31,769 nucleotides of DNA from an uncultured Pelagibacteraceae bacterium (GCA_902608305.1 CACLNK010000005.1:1-31769); one strand, 5' to 3'; numbered from the stretch's first letter, positions 16,616 through 25,564 are shown. A program made the numbers and translations. Notes: a model not told the origin generated them from the sequence alone.

Positions 16616-19024
16616 ATGGAAACACATGCTAAAGTAGTTATAATTGGCGGTGGCGTCGTTGGTTGTTCTATACTTTTTCATCTTGCAAAATTTGGTTTAA
16701 AAGACTGCATTCTTCTTGAAAGAAAAGAACTTACTTCAGGTTCATCGTGGCATGCTGCTGGAAATGTTCATGTAATTTCAAACGATCCAAATATTTCTAG
16801 ATTAATGGCTTATACAATTAAGCTTTATAAAGAAATTGAAGAAACTTCAGGTCATTCAACTGGATTTAAACCTAGTGGTGGTTTTTATTTAGCTTCAAAT
16901 GAAGTTTGGGATGACTATTTAAAAAGAGAAAGATCAAAAGCAAGATACATGGGTCTTGATCAAGAATTTATTTCTTTGGAAGAAGTGGCAAAAAAAAATC
17001 CACTAATTGATCCAAAAAGATATATTTCTGCTTTATGGGACCCAATAGATGGAGAGGTAGATCCTTCTGGAGTTACTTATGCTTTTGCAAAAGCTGCTAA
17101 AGTTCATGGAGCAAAATATTATAACAACACCTTAGTTAAAGACACTAAACAAAAAAAAAATGGAACTTGGGATGTAATTACAGATAAAGGAAACATTAAT
17201 GCAGAAATTGTAATTAATGCTGGAGGTCTCTGGGCAAGAGAGGTTGGTCAAATGGCAGGAATTAATTTGCCAGTCCAACCAATGGAACATCATTATTTAA
17301 TTACAGAAGCGATACCAGAGATAGAGGCAATGGGTGAAGGCAAAAGATTGCCTGTTGGAACAGATTTTGAAGGTAATATCTATTTTAGACAAGAAGGAAA
17401 AGGAATGCTTCTTGGTACCTATGAACAAAAATCAACTCCTTGGAAAGTAGAAGGAACACCAATGAATTTTGGTCATGAACTTTTAGAGCCTAAGTTAGAT
17501 AATATCCAAGATAGACTTGCTATAGGTTTTAAAAGAATGCCTGCCCTTGAAAAAGCAGGAATAAAAAATATTGTTAATGGTCCTTTTACATTTGGTCCAG
17601 ATGGCAGTCCTTTAATTGGTCCTGTGCCAGGTTTAAAAAATTACTGGGTCGCAGTTGGAGTAATGGCAGGATTTTGCCAAGGTGGTGGGGTTGGTAAATG
17701 TATTGCCGAATGGATAATAGATGGTGAACCATCAATAGACGTTTGGGCAATGGATGTAGCGCGGTTTGGTAATTATGCTTCACCTCAATATGGAACAACA
17801 AAATCTTCAGAAAATTATGAAAGAAGATTTATTATGACTTTTCCAAATGAAACTTTACCAAAAGGAAGAAAACAAAAAACAACAGCTCTATATGATCGTT
17901 TTATTTCAAAAGGGGCAGTGATGGGAGATAGTTTTGGACTAGAAAACGTTTTATGGTTTGCTAATGATCCAAAAGATGCTCACGAAGAACCAACTATAAA
18001 AAGATCTAGGTCTCACGAATATGTGTCAAGAGAAGTTAAAAATGTTAGAGAAAATGTAGGAGTTACAGAAGTTGCAAATTTTTCTAAACACGAGTTTCAA
18101 GGAAGAGATGCAAGAAAATTTTTAGATTATGTTTTAGCAGGACGAATTCCAAAACCTGGAAGAATCTGTTTAAATCCAATGTTAACTCCTAAAGGAAAAC
18201 TATATGGAGATTTAACAGTTGCTTGTCTTAATGAAAATAAATTTATGATATTTGGTTCTGGCGCAGTCCAAGAAATGCATAGAAGATGGTTTGAAAAACA
18301 CTTAAAAGATTTTAATGTTATTTATAAAAACCGATCAGATGATTTTCATGGTCTTGCTTTGTCTGGTCCAAAATCAAGAAATTTATTACAAAAATTAGTT
18401 AGAGAAAACATCTCCAATAAAAATTTTAAATTCAGAGATGTTAGAGAAATGTTTGTTGCCGGAGTTCCAGCAATCGTAAATCGTATTTCTTTTACTGGAG
18501 AACTTGGGTATGAAGTTTATGTTGCTCCTCATTTTCAATTAAAATTATATGAAGAAATGGAAGTAGCAGGAAAGGAGTTTAATTTAAAACCATTTGGTTC
18601 TCGTGCACTTATGTCAATGAGATTAGAAAAAAATTGGGGCGCATGGACATTAGATTTTAGACCAGATTTTACTGCAAAGGAATCTGGATTAGATTTTTTT
18701 ATCGATTGGAATAAAGATTTTATTGGTAAGGAAAGTGCAAAAAAAGATAACAGTAAATTAAAACTTACTCCCTTAATTGTAGAAACTGAAGATATCGATG
18801 TTACAAACAATGAAGCTGTAATAAAAGATGGAAAAAGCATTGGTTACATTACTTCTGGAGGCTTCGCACATCATGTAAAAAAGAGTGTTGCTTATTCATA
18901 TTTAGATAAGGAAATTTTAATAACTAATGAAAAATTCCAAGTAGAAATAAATGGCAATTTTTATAATAGCACTATTATAAAAGAACCACTTTATGATCCA
19001 CGTGGAACAAAAATGAGATCTTAA
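16616..19024 (+). CDS. Dimethylglycine dehydrogenase-like FAD/folate enzyme
   Basis: Protein of 802 residues with an N-terminal FAD-dependent oxidoreductase domain (about 5-380), a linker domain (about 385-440), an aminomethyltransferase GcvT domain (about 440-700) and a GcvT C-terminal domain (about 710-800). The dinucleotide motif is IIGGGVVG. SSWHAAG carries the histidine (H46) that in mammalian dimethylglycine dehydrogenase binds FAD covalently. The reaction would turn dimethylglycine into sarcosine, passing the methyl carbon to tetrahydrofolate. Sarcosine dehydrogenase has the same layout, but position 10 bp after the betaine methyltransferase gene favours dimethylglycine. I prefer ATG at 16616 to the adjoining GTG at 16613. 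Confidence 0.88.
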   Translation: METHAKVVIIGGGVVGCSILFHLAKFGLKDCILLERKELTSGSSWHAAGNVHVISNDPNISRLMAYTIKLYKEIEETSGHSTGFKPSGGFYLASNEVWDDYLKRERSKARYMGLDQEFISLEEVAKKNPLIDPKRYISALWDPIDGEVDPSGVTYAFAKAAKVHGAKYYNNTLVKDTKQKKNGTWDVITDKGNINAEIVINAGGLWAREVGQMAGINLPVQPMEHHYLITEAIPEIEAMGEGKRLPVGTDFEGNIYFRQEGKGMLLGTYEQKSTPWKVEGTPMNFGHELLEPKLDNIQDRLAIGFKRMPALEKAGIKNIVNGPFTFGPDGSPLIGPVPGLKNYWVAVGVMAGFCQGGGVGKCIAEWIIDGEPSIDVWAMDVARFGNYASPQYGTTKSSENYERRFIMTFPNETLPKGRKQKTTALYDRFISKGAVMGDSFGLENVLWFANDPKDAHEEPTIKRSRSHEYVSREVKNVRENVGVTEVANFSKHEFQGRDARKFLDYVLAGRIPKPGRICLNPMLTPKGKLYGDLTVACLNENKFMIFGSGAVQEMHRRWFEKHLKDFNVIYKNRSDDFHGLALSGPKSRNLLQKLVRENISNKNFKFRDVREMFVAGVPAIVNRISFTGELGYEVYVAPHFQLKLYEEMEVAGKEFNLKPFGSRALMSMRLEKNWGAWTLDFRPDFTAKESGLDFFIDWNKDFIGKESAKKDNSKLKLTPLIVETEDIDVTNNEAVIKDGKSIGYITSGGFAHHVKKSVAYSYLDKEILITNEKFQVEINGNFYNSTIIKEPLYDPRGTKMRS

Positions 19025-19146
19025 AAAAAAACAAGCAATAGTTATAAAATATTTCTAGTATAAGTTGATAATTACTTTTCGTCAGGTTGATTTTCCATTC
19101 GCAATATGTTGTCATCAATTTTAACAAATTAAAAAAGAGGGAAATG
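19025..19146 (+). promoter_or_regulatory. Leader of the first glycine-betaine-type binding protein gene
   Basis: This 122-bp gap between the dehydrogenase and the binding-protein gene holds a strong Shine-Dalgarno, agaggg at 19136-19141, five bases before the ATG at 19147. That decides the start over the ATG at 19144, which is only two bases away. TTGATA at 19065-19070 could be a -35 box, but no good -10 follows, so an internal promoter is possible and unproven. No riboswitch-like fold was recognised. Confidence 0.4.
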
Positions 19147-20166
19147 ATGAATATAAAAAAAATAATATTTTCCGCATTATTTGTATTAAGTTTTGGCCTT
19201 TTCACAGGTATTGCTAATGCAGGTTGTGGAAAAGTTGTAGTAGCTAGTCAAAACTGGGCTTCAGCAGAACTGATGGCAGAAGTTGATAAAGTTATTTTAG
19301 AAAAAGGTTATGGCTGTGAAGTTGAACTTATTCCAGGTGCAACAATGCCTACATTTACATCAATGGATGAAAAAGGTGCTCCAGATATGAACCCTGAACA
19401 ATGGGCTAATGCTGTTTACACCCCTTTAAATAAAGCAGTTGATGAAGGTCGTTTAGTTATAGCTAATAAAGCACCAATTACTGGCCTTGGAGAAGGTTGG
19501 TGGATAACTCCTGGTACTGTTAAAAAACACCCGGAGATCAAAGGAATGACTGCTGTTGAAATTTTAGAACATCCAGAGTGGTTTCCATTTAAAGAAGATC
19601 CTTCAAAAGGAGCTTTTGTAGGTTGTCCTGCAGGTTGGGGATGTCAGTTAGCTAATGCAAATCTTTTCAAAGCTTTCGAAATGGAAAAAAAAGGTTGGGT
19701 ATTAGTTGACCCAGGTTCTGCAGCAGGTTTGGATGGTTCAATAGCTAAAGCTGCTGAGTCAGGAAATCCTTGGTTAGGATATTATTGGAATCCAACTTCA
19801 ATAGTTGGAAAATATGGTTTAATACATCTTGATTTTGGTGTGCCTTATGCTGGTGATGAAAATTGGAATGACTGTATAGTTAAGCCTGAACAAGAATGTG
19901 CAAATCCAAAACCTTCTGCTTGGATTGAGTCAGAAGTAAATACTATCATTACATCTAAGTTTGCAAAACAAGGTGGAAAAAACATTGTTAAGTATATTGG
20001 AGATCGTACTTATCCAGGTGCTGTAATGAATGGAATGCTAGTTTGGATGGCTGACAATCAAGCCGGCGGTGCAGATGCAGCAGTTGAGTTTTTAAGTAAA
20101 CACGAAGATGTTTGGACTAAATGGGTATCTTCTAGTGTTGCTAAAAAAGTCAAAGCTGGTCTTTAA
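19147..20166 (+). CDS. proX: Periplasmic glycine betaine/quaternary amine-binding protein (OpuAC family), copy 1
   Basis: Binding protein of 339 residues with a signal peptide at 1-25 (ending IANA), then GCGKVVVASQNWASAELMAEV and repeated conserved tryptophans of the kind that form an aromatic cage for quaternary ammonium groups. Four to six cysteines (for example GCGK, YGCEV, GCPAGWGCQ) suggest disulphides in the periplasm. It sits downstream of the betaine-demethylation genes and is followed by a hairpin and a permease gene, but no ATPase gene. Glycine betaine, choline, DMSP or carnitine could be the ligand. The copy at 24518 shares the fold and several motifs but is clearly diverged. Confidence 0.88.
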   Translation: MNIKKIIFSALFVLSFGLFTGIANAGCGKVVVASQNWASAELMAEVDKVILEKGYGCEVELIPGATMPTFTSMDEKGAPDMNPEQWANAVYTPLNKAVDEGRLVIANKAPITGLGEGWWITPGTVKKHPEIKGMTAVEILEHPEWFPFKEDPSKGAFVGCPAGWGCQLANANLFKAFEMEKKGWVLVDPGSAAGLDGSIAKAAESGNPWLGYYWNPTSIVGKYGLIHLDFGVPYAGDENWNDCIVKPEQECANPKPSAWIESEVNTIITSKFAKQGGKNIVKYIGDRTYPGAVMNGMLVWMADNQAGGADAAVEFLSKHEDVWTKWVSSSVAKKVKAGL

Positions 20167-20180
20167 AATCTAAATTATTT

Positions 20181-20207
20181 TAACGAGCCTATTTAATAGG
20201 CTCGTTA
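20181..20207 (+). terminator. Hairpin between binding-protein and permease genes (copy 1)
   Basis: A perfect 11-bp stem, taacgagccta at 20181-20191 and taggctcgtta at 20197-20207, closes a 5-nt loop 14 bp after the binding-protein stop codon. No T-tract follows, so it may protect the 3' end of the upstream message or cause weak termination. It is the counterpart of the hairpins at 10247 and 25565. Confidence 0.7.
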
Positions 20208-20225
20208 TCAATCTGATAAAATAAA

Positions 20226-21113
20226 ATGGAATTCTTTACTAAATTTCCTGTTATGGAACGAGTTCCTCTTATGGAACTTAAAAAAGGAATTGATTTAAGT
20301 TTTAGATTATTTTCCCGAAAATATGGTGATGCTATAGAAAATTTTTTTGACCCATTATTATTTTTTTTAGTATGGTTGGAAAAATTACTGTTAACAACAC
20401 CTTGGCCAGTAATAATTTTAGTTATAGGTATATTAGCTTGGTTTGGTTCTAGAAGTTGGAAGTTAGTAGTTGGAAGTTCAATAGCATTTATGCTTATTGG
20501 ATACTTTGGTATGTGGAATGATTGCATGGCAACAGTAGCTATTATCACTGTATGTACAATTATATGTATATCTGTTGGAATTCCAATCGGTGTTCTTATG
20601 TCAAAATCTGATAGAGTTGAAAAAGCTATTATACCAGTTCTGGATATGATGCAAACAATTCCAAGTTTTGTTTATTTAGTTCCAATTTTAATGCTTCTAG
20701 GTATAGGAAAAGTTCCGGGTTTAATTGCAGTTTGTATTTATGCCGTTCCTCCTGTTGTTAGATTAACAAATTTAGGTATAAGGGAAGTTGACAAAGAAAC
20801 GCTAGAGGCATGCGATTCTTATGGAGCAACTCCATTTCAAAAATTAACAACTGTTCAAATACCATTATCTCTTCCAACAATTTTTGCTGGTGTTAATCAG
20901 ACGATTATGATGGCTCTTGCAATGGTCGTAATTGCATCAATGATAGGGGTTAAAGGTTTAGGAGTTCCAATATTACGAGCAATTTCAAATCAATACCTAG
21001 CTTTAGGATTATTGAATGGATTGGCCATAGTAGCTTTGGCGATAATATTTGATAGAATTACTCAAGAATACGGACGAAGAATTCAAAAACACCGTGGCAT
21101 AACAAAGAAATAA
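20226..21113 (+). CDS. proW: Glycine betaine-type ABC permease (ProW family), copy 1
   Basis: Inner-membrane permease of 295 residues. After a short amphipathic N-terminus there are about six membrane segments, starting at TPWPVIILVIGILAWF and including MATVAIITVCTIICISVGIPIGVLMS. Conserved ProW motifs are DMMQTIPSFVYLVP and YAVPPVVRLTNLGIREVDKE, with the ATPase-docking loop EACDSYGATPFQKLTTVQIPL. It is 12 bp from the following aldehyde dehydrogenase gene. There is no ATPase gene in this unit, so it must borrow one, most simply the ProV at 26632-27687. Confidence 0.88.
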   Translation: MEFFTKFPVMERVPLMELKKGIDLSFRLFSRKYGDAIENFFDPLLFFLVWLEKLLLTTPWPVIILVIGILAWFGSRSWKLVVGSSIAFMLIGYFGMWNDCMATVAIITVCTIICISVGIPIGVLMSKSDRVEKAIIPVLDMMQTIPSFVYLVPILMLLGIGKVPGLIAVCIYAVPPVVRLTNLGIREVDKETLEACDSYGATPFQKLTTVQIPLSLPTIFAGVNQTIMMALAMVVIASMIGVKGLGVPILRAISNQYLALGLLNGLAIVALAIIFDRITQEYGRRIQKHRGITKK

Positions 21114-21124
21114 CAAACTTATAA

Positions 21125-22555
21125 ATGCTGGAAAAAAGAAATTTTTATATAAATGGAAAATGGGTGCCTCCTTCAAAACCCAATGACTTCGAGGTAATTA
21201 ACCCATCAAATGAAGAACCTTTTGCCATCATCTCTTTGGGAGGTGCTACAGACACCAACTCTGCAGTAGAAGCTGCCAAAAAAGCTTTTGTTAAATGGAA
21301 AGAAACTTCGAAAGAAGAAAGAATAAATCTTTTAGAAAAATTACTTAAAATTTATAAAAAAAGATTTAATGAGTTGGCTGAGGCACAGTCAATGGAGATG
21401 GGAGCTCCTATTGATTATGCAATATCAGCACAAACTGCATCTGGCCAGTCACATTTAGAAGATTTTATATTAAGACTAAAAAATTTTAAATTTGAGGAAC
21501 ATTTTGACTCAAAATCTAACAATCACATAAGTTATGAACCAATTGGAGTTTGTGGTTTAATTACTCCGTGGAATTGGCCAATTAATCAAATAGCATTAAA
21601 GGTAATACCAGCTTTTGCAACTGGGTGTACAATGATCCTTAAACCATCCGAGATAGCTCCTATTTCATCATTTATATTTGCTGAAATGATAGATGAAGCA
21701 GGTTTTCCTGCAGGAGTTTTTAATTTAGTTAATGGTGATGGGGATGGAGTTGGGACACATATATCTGGCCATCCTGATATTGATATGGTTTCTTTTACTG
21801 GATCAACAAGAGCAGGAAAACTAATTACAAAAAATGCAGCTAATACAATTAAAAGAGTTTGTTTAGAACTAGGAGGTAAAGGTGGAAATATAGTTTTTGC
21901 AGACTCATATCCTAACGCAGTTAGAGATGGAATTAGAAATGTAATGAGTAATTCTGGACAGTCATGTGATGCTCCCACAAGAATGCTCGTAGAAAAATCT
22001 ATTTATGAAAGAGCTGTTAAAGAAGCATCGGATGAAGCAAATAAAATTAAAGTAGATGTTGCTTCAAAAAAGGGAGAGCACATAGGCCCTGTGGTTTCAA
22101 AAGTTCAATACGATAAAATAATTAATCTAATTAAAAGTGGAATTGATGAAGGAGCAACACTAGCTGCTGGAGGTCCTGAACTTCCTAATACTTTAAATAA
22201 AGGTTATTTTATTAAACCAACTATATTCACGAACGTTACAAATGATATGCAAATAGCAAAAAAAGAAATTTTTGGACCAGTTCTGTCTATAATTCCATTT
22301 GAAACAGAAGAGGAAGCAATTAACATTACCAATGAAACAGAATACGGTCTTGGTAACTACTTACAAACTGAAGACAAAGAAAAAGCAAAAAGAGTTGCAA
22401 AAAAATTAAGATCGGGATGTGTCTATATAAATGGAAATGCTGCTGACTCAGGAACTCCTTTTGGTGGATATAGACAATCTGGAAATGGTCGTGAAGGTGG
22501 CACTTGGGGATTAGAGGAATATCTAGAGGTAAAAACAATCACTGGCTGGAAATAA
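21125..22555 (+). CDS. NAD(P)-dependent aldehyde dehydrogenase (copy 2)
   Basis: ALDH-superfamily enzyme of 476 residues with N150 in TPWNWP, E248 in LELGGK and nucleophile C281 in NSGQSCDAPT. It starts MLEKRNFYINGKWVPP, almost the same as the copy at 4769-6208, and the two proteins are clearly paralogues over their whole length. It lies between a quaternary-amine permease and a broken glycerophosphodiesterase gene. Betaine aldehyde or 4-trimethylaminobutyraldehyde are plausible substrates, since their products, glycine betaine and gamma-butyrobetaine, are used by neighbouring genes. No choline dehydrogenase is in the window, so this is inference only. Confidence 0.88.
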   Translation: MLEKRNFYINGKWVPPSKPNDFEVINPSNEEPFAIISLGGATDTNSAVEAAKKAFVKWKETSKEERINLLEKLLKIYKKRFNELAEAQSMEMGAPIDYAISAQTASGQSHLEDFILRLKNFKFEEHFDSKSNNHISYEPIGVCGLITPWNWPINQIALKVIPAFATGCTMILKPSEIAPISSFIFAEMIDEAGFPAGVFNLVNGDGDGVGTHISGHPDIDMVSFTGSTRAGKLITKNAANTIKRVCLELGGKGGNIVFADSYPNAVRDGIRNVMSNSGQSCDAPTRMLVEKSIYERAVKEASDEANKIKVDVASKKGEHIGPVVSKVQYDKIINLIKSGIDEGATLAAGGPELPNTLNKGYFIKPTIFTNVTNDMQIAKKEIFGPVLSIIPFETEEEAINITNETEYGLGNYLQTEDKEKAKRVAKKLRSGCVYINGNAADSGTPFGGYRQSGNGREGGTWGLEEYLEVKTITGWK

Positions 22556-22564
22556 TAGTGTTCA

Positions 22565-23210
22565 ATGGCTCATTTATTAATCCACAGAGGAATTGTAAAC
22601 AAACAATATAAAGAGAACCTTCTTAAATCGTTTAAACAGTCATTTAAAAGGGTATGGAATTGAAACTGATATCCATGCCACAAAAGACCATGAATTTATT
22701 TGCTTTCATGATTTTACCTTAAATAGAATTTTTAAAAAAAAAGAAAGTGTAAAGAATATGAATTATTCTCAAATTAAAAAAATAAGTACTCAAAATAAAA
22801 AACCAATTCCACTTTTAAAAGATTTGCTTAAAACTTCAAAAAATAAGTACCCTTTATTTATTGAAATAAAACCAGCTTTCTCGAAAAAACTGTTACAAAA
22901 ATTATTGAAAGAAACATCTAAATTTTCAAAATGTGTATTTATTTCTTTCAAACATAAAAATATTTACAATATGTTAAAAATAAAAAGTAATACAAAAGTA
23001 GGATTATCTTTTTCACCACCTACAAGTGTTAAAACAATTATTAAAAAATCAAATTATAAAAAAATTGATTGTTTAATCTTGGATAAGTTTTTTTTAAAAA
23101 ATAAAAGTATTAAAGATTTAAAAATTAAAAAATATTATTACACAATCAAAACAAAGTTAGAATTTAACAAGTATAGTAAAAATAATAATTTGATATTTGA
23201 GAATTTATAA
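22565..23210 (+). pseudogene. Glycerophosphodiester phosphodiesterase, frameshifted
   Basis: The ATG at 22565, 9 bp after the dehydrogenase stop, opens MAHLLIHRG with the family's HR pair (H7, R8) and reads KENLLKSFKQSFK before a stop at 22661. The frame one base further on continues KGYGIETDIHATKDHEFICFHDF, the rest of the active site, and stays open to 23210. Restoring one A in the run at 22646-22649 joins the two parts as FKKGYGIETD. Glycerophosphodiesterases release choline or ethanolamine from lipid head groups, which fits a betaine locus. The full product would be about 215 residues, slightly short for the family. This may be a true mutation or an error in the sequence; a start at the internal ATG at 22758 would lack the catalytic residues. 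Confidence 0.82.
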
Positions 23211-23212
23211 AA

Positions 23213-24340
23213 TTATTTTTTTAAATAATTTAATCTTCCAATAATTTCATCTCTATCCATGTAATAACCTTGCAAATGTCTATTTCCTGAATTTGGATTA
23301 AAAGCCGTTCTTCCATGTAAAATTCTTCTATTATTAAATGAAAAGATATCTCCAGGTTCTAATCGAAATTTAATTTGAAATTTATCATCATGTAAAAGAT
23401 TTCCAAATCTATGGTGAGCTTTATAAACTTTATCCATAATATCGGGATGACAATCTAATGCATCCATAGTAGCAACGCTAAATCTTATATCATTGTAATC
23501 ACCATCTTTGGTTAAGGAAACCGCTGGAGCGTAAAAACTTCTATGTAATTTTTGTGTGTAATCTTTGTCTCTAAATTTAAGAGGTACTTTCACTAAAGTT
23601 TCAAAAATTTCTTTTTCATTCTTTCTTAAATAATCAGCAACTGCAAACGCATCTATCGCTGAAGAATTTCCTCCTTCCGCTTCATTAATTAAACAATGAA
23701 GAAATTGATAGCCTGGAGGATTTTCAAACCAAGGTAAATCCATGTGATTTCTTAAAGTATGTGCTGTGTAAGCAGAATTATTTGGCTTTGTAATATTTAT
23801 AACCTCAAAAGGTGTTTTAAAAAAAGTTTCTCTTGTATGGCTTATCCTGTTTAAAACTGGAAATGCAGACTCTTTTTCAGTTGGTGTATTTTTTACAATT
23901 GCAATTCCTTTATAATGTAAAAGTTCTAACCATTTTATCAAACCTTTGTCAGATCTAATGATTTCATCATGTTCTATACTAATAGATTTTAAATTTTCTT
24001 GTAAAGATCTGTCCCACAATTGATAAGGAGAAACATATTTTTTTTTGTTATTTATAGTATAACAATTTTTTCGGAGCCATTCTTGATCATAATAACTAAT
24101 ATGGTTTCCTTCGCTCCACTCTATTTCTAATTTGCCGTCATTGTTAATTTTGCATGTTTTGGGTTCTATATTCGTTGAAATTTCAAGTATATTAAACATT
24201 CGGTGTCTTGAGTCTTTATCATGTGCCGTTGGACAATTGTCTCTTAACCACATAAAGTTAAAATTGCTTTTTTCTCCATCGCTCCATTCAACATCTAGAG
24301 CAGAACCATTTTTTGAAACTCTTGAAATAACTTTTTCCAT
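23213..24340 (-). CDS. Gamma-butyrobetaine hydroxylase-like 2-oxoglutarate oxygenase
   Basis: Fe(II)/2-oxoglutarate oxygenase of 375 residues with an N-terminal GBBH-like domain (about 1-95: VEWSDGEKSNFNFMWLRDNC) and a TauD-like catalytic domain (about 120-370). The iron triad is H199 and D201 (RNHMDLPW) and H342 (LHGRTAF), with RHLQG supplying the 2-oxoglutarate arginine. Gamma-butyrobetaine hydroxylase makes L-carnitine. The zinc site of the human enzyme (three cysteines and a histidine) is reduced here to C36 with nearby histidines. The ATG at 24340 is preferred; a TTG twelve codons upstream is the alternative. It ends 2 bp from the broken phosphodiesterase gene and starts opposite a quaternary-amine importer operon. 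Trimethyllysine hydroxylase is a less likely alternative. Confidence 0.82.
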   Translation of the reverse strand: MEKVISRVSKNGSALDVEWSDGEKSNFNFMWLRDNCPTAHDKDSRHRMFNILEISTNIEPKTCKINNDGKLEIEWSEGNHISYYDQEWLRKNCYTINNKKKYVSPYQLWDRSLQENLKSISIEHDEIIRSDKGLIKWLELLHYKGIAIVKNTPTEKESAFPVLNRISHTRETFFKTPFEVINITKPNNSAYTAHTLRNHMDLPWFENPPGYQFLHCLINEAEGGNSSAIDAFAVADYLRKNEKEIFETLVKVPLKFRDKDYTQKLHRSFYAPAVSLTKDGDYNDIRFSVATMDALDCHPDIMDKVYKAHHRFGNLLHDDKFQIKFRLEPGDIFSFNNRRILHGRTAFNPNSGNRHLQGYYMDRDEIIGRLNYLKK

Positions 24341-24375
24341 AAAAATAATTGTTATTTTATTTTCTTTTATTTTCA

Positions 24376-24394
24376 ATTCAATTTGTAATTGAAT
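24376..24394. promoter_or_regulatory. Inverted repeat in the gap between the hydroxylase and importer genes
   Basis: A perfect 8-bp inverted repeat, attcaatt at 24376-24383 and aattgaat at 24387-24394, with a 3-bp spacer lies 35 bp upstream of the hydroxylase ATG. It is in the only long non-coding gap of this end of the window (24341-24517). Its form fits an operator for a dimeric repressor controlling one or both divergent genes. It is A+T-rich, so chance is possible. The importer side of the gap has a strong Shine-Dalgarno, ggaggg at 24506-24511. Confidence 0.4.
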
Positions 24395-24517
24395 CTAACA
24401 TTTTTATCTTAACTAAACCTTACGTTTTTTTATTTAAATACACGCTATTAAGGGTTGTTTTTTAACTCAATTCACGTTGTAATGCGGCAGTTTAAACTAA
24501 TAAATGGAGGGAATTTC

Positions 24518-25540
24518 ATGAAATTTCTAAGAAACTTAATTCTTTCATTTGTGTTTGCTGGAGCAATGTCACTGACTACAAGTGCCAATGCGGCTTGCAA
24601 AGTACACTTGGGAGATTTCGATTGGGATAGTGCCAACATTCATACTGCTATTGCAGGATATATTCTTGAAAAAGGATATGGCTGCGAAGTAGAATCAACA
24701 AAAGGAAGTACTACTCCAATAATGGCAGCTCTTTTCGATCAACAAATAGATATCATCACTGAGGTTTGGAGAGATAACCTTGTTCAGTTGATTGAAGATA
24801 ACCTAGCTAAAGGAACTATAATTGAGCTTGGTGTTAACACTCCTTCATCTACTCAAGGATTTTATGTAGATAAACCAACTGCTGACAAATATAACTTAAA
24901 ACATGTTGATGACATGAAGAGTGCTGAAATAGCAAAATTATTTGCTGATCCAGAAGCTCCTGGAAAAGGTAGAATGACAAGCTGTATTTCAGGTTGGACT
25001 TGCTACACAATTAACTTGGTGAAACACAAAGTTTATGGTCTAGATGAATTCTATACTAACTTTGATCCAGGTTCAGGTGGAGCATTAGATGCGGCGATCG
25101 CTGGTGGATTTAAAAAAGGAAAACCAGTATTTTCATACTATTGGACACCAACAGGTTTGATGGGCAAAGTAGATTTGGTTAAATTGGAAGAGCCTAAATA
25201 TGACCAAGCTTGCTGGGATGAAATGACTAAAGTTGTTGAAGATATTAAAGCAAATGGTCCAGATGTATATAAAGATACTTGTGCATGTGAATACGTTAAT
25301 ATGTCTTTAACAAAAGCTGCTTCAACTAAATTTGCTAGCAATGCAAAGAATAAACCTATTTTAGATTTTATTAGAGCTTATTCGATACCAACAGCTGATG
25401 TGAATAGATCACTTGCATTCTATATGGATGAATCAGGTGGTGACATGGAAGCAACTGCTAAACACTTTTTAGCAAACACTGGAATGTGGAAGAAGTGGGT
25501 TCCAGCTGACGTTGCAAAAAAAGTTGTAGCATCGCTTTAA
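24518..25540 (+). CDS. proX: Periplasmic glycine betaine/quaternary amine-binding protein (OpuAC family), copy 2
   Basis: Binding protein of 340 residues. A signal peptide at 1-25 ends TSANA, then ACKVHLGDFDWDSANIHTAIAGYILEKGYGCEVESTKGS. Conserved tryptophans (DFDWD, TEVWRDN, FSYYWTP, CWDEM) are those expected around a quaternary ammonium ligand. The ATG at 24518 is chosen because ggaggg lies six bases before it and the signal peptide starts there. It heads a complete importer operon with permease and ATPase. The divergent gamma-butyrobetaine hydroxylase and nearby carnitine dehydrogenase make gamma-butyrobetaine or carnitine attractive ligands, but glycine betaine or choline cannot be excluded. 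Confidence 0.9.
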   Translation: MKFLRNLILSFVFAGAMSLTTSANAACKVHLGDFDWDSANIHTAIAGYILEKGYGCEVESTKGSTTPIMAALFDQQIDIITEVWRDNLVQLIEDNLAKGTIIELGVNTPSSTQGFYVDKPTADKYNLKHVDDMKSAEIAKLFADPEAPGKGRMTSCISGWTCYTINLVKHKVYGLDEFYTNFDPGSGGALDAAIAGGFKKGKPVFSYYWTPTGLMGKVDLVKLEEPKYDQACWDEMTKVVEDIKANGPDVYKDTCACEYVNMSLTKAASTKFASNAKNKPILDFIRAYSIPTADVNRSLAFYMDESGGDMEATAKHFLANTGMWKKWVPADVAKKVVASL

Positions 25541-25564
25541 GTTTGTAATAATAAATTAATTTCT

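Noticed and set aside
19081..19125. Possible inverted repeat ttgat...atcaa before the first proX gene
   Set aside because: Only 5-bp arms with a long spacer, expected by chance in such sequence.
22637..22663. Programmed ribosomal frameshift that would keep the phosphodiesterase active
   Set aside because: The sequence contains tttaaaa, a known type of -1 slippery site, but the shift needed here is +1 and the phase of that heptamer is wrong for a -1 event. No obvious downstream stimulator was seen.
24341..24376. TTG start adding twelve residues to the butyrobetaine hydroxylase
   Set aside because: The added residues are a lysine/isoleucine-rich stretch before a conserved family start at the ATG, and the inverted repeat lies at that point.
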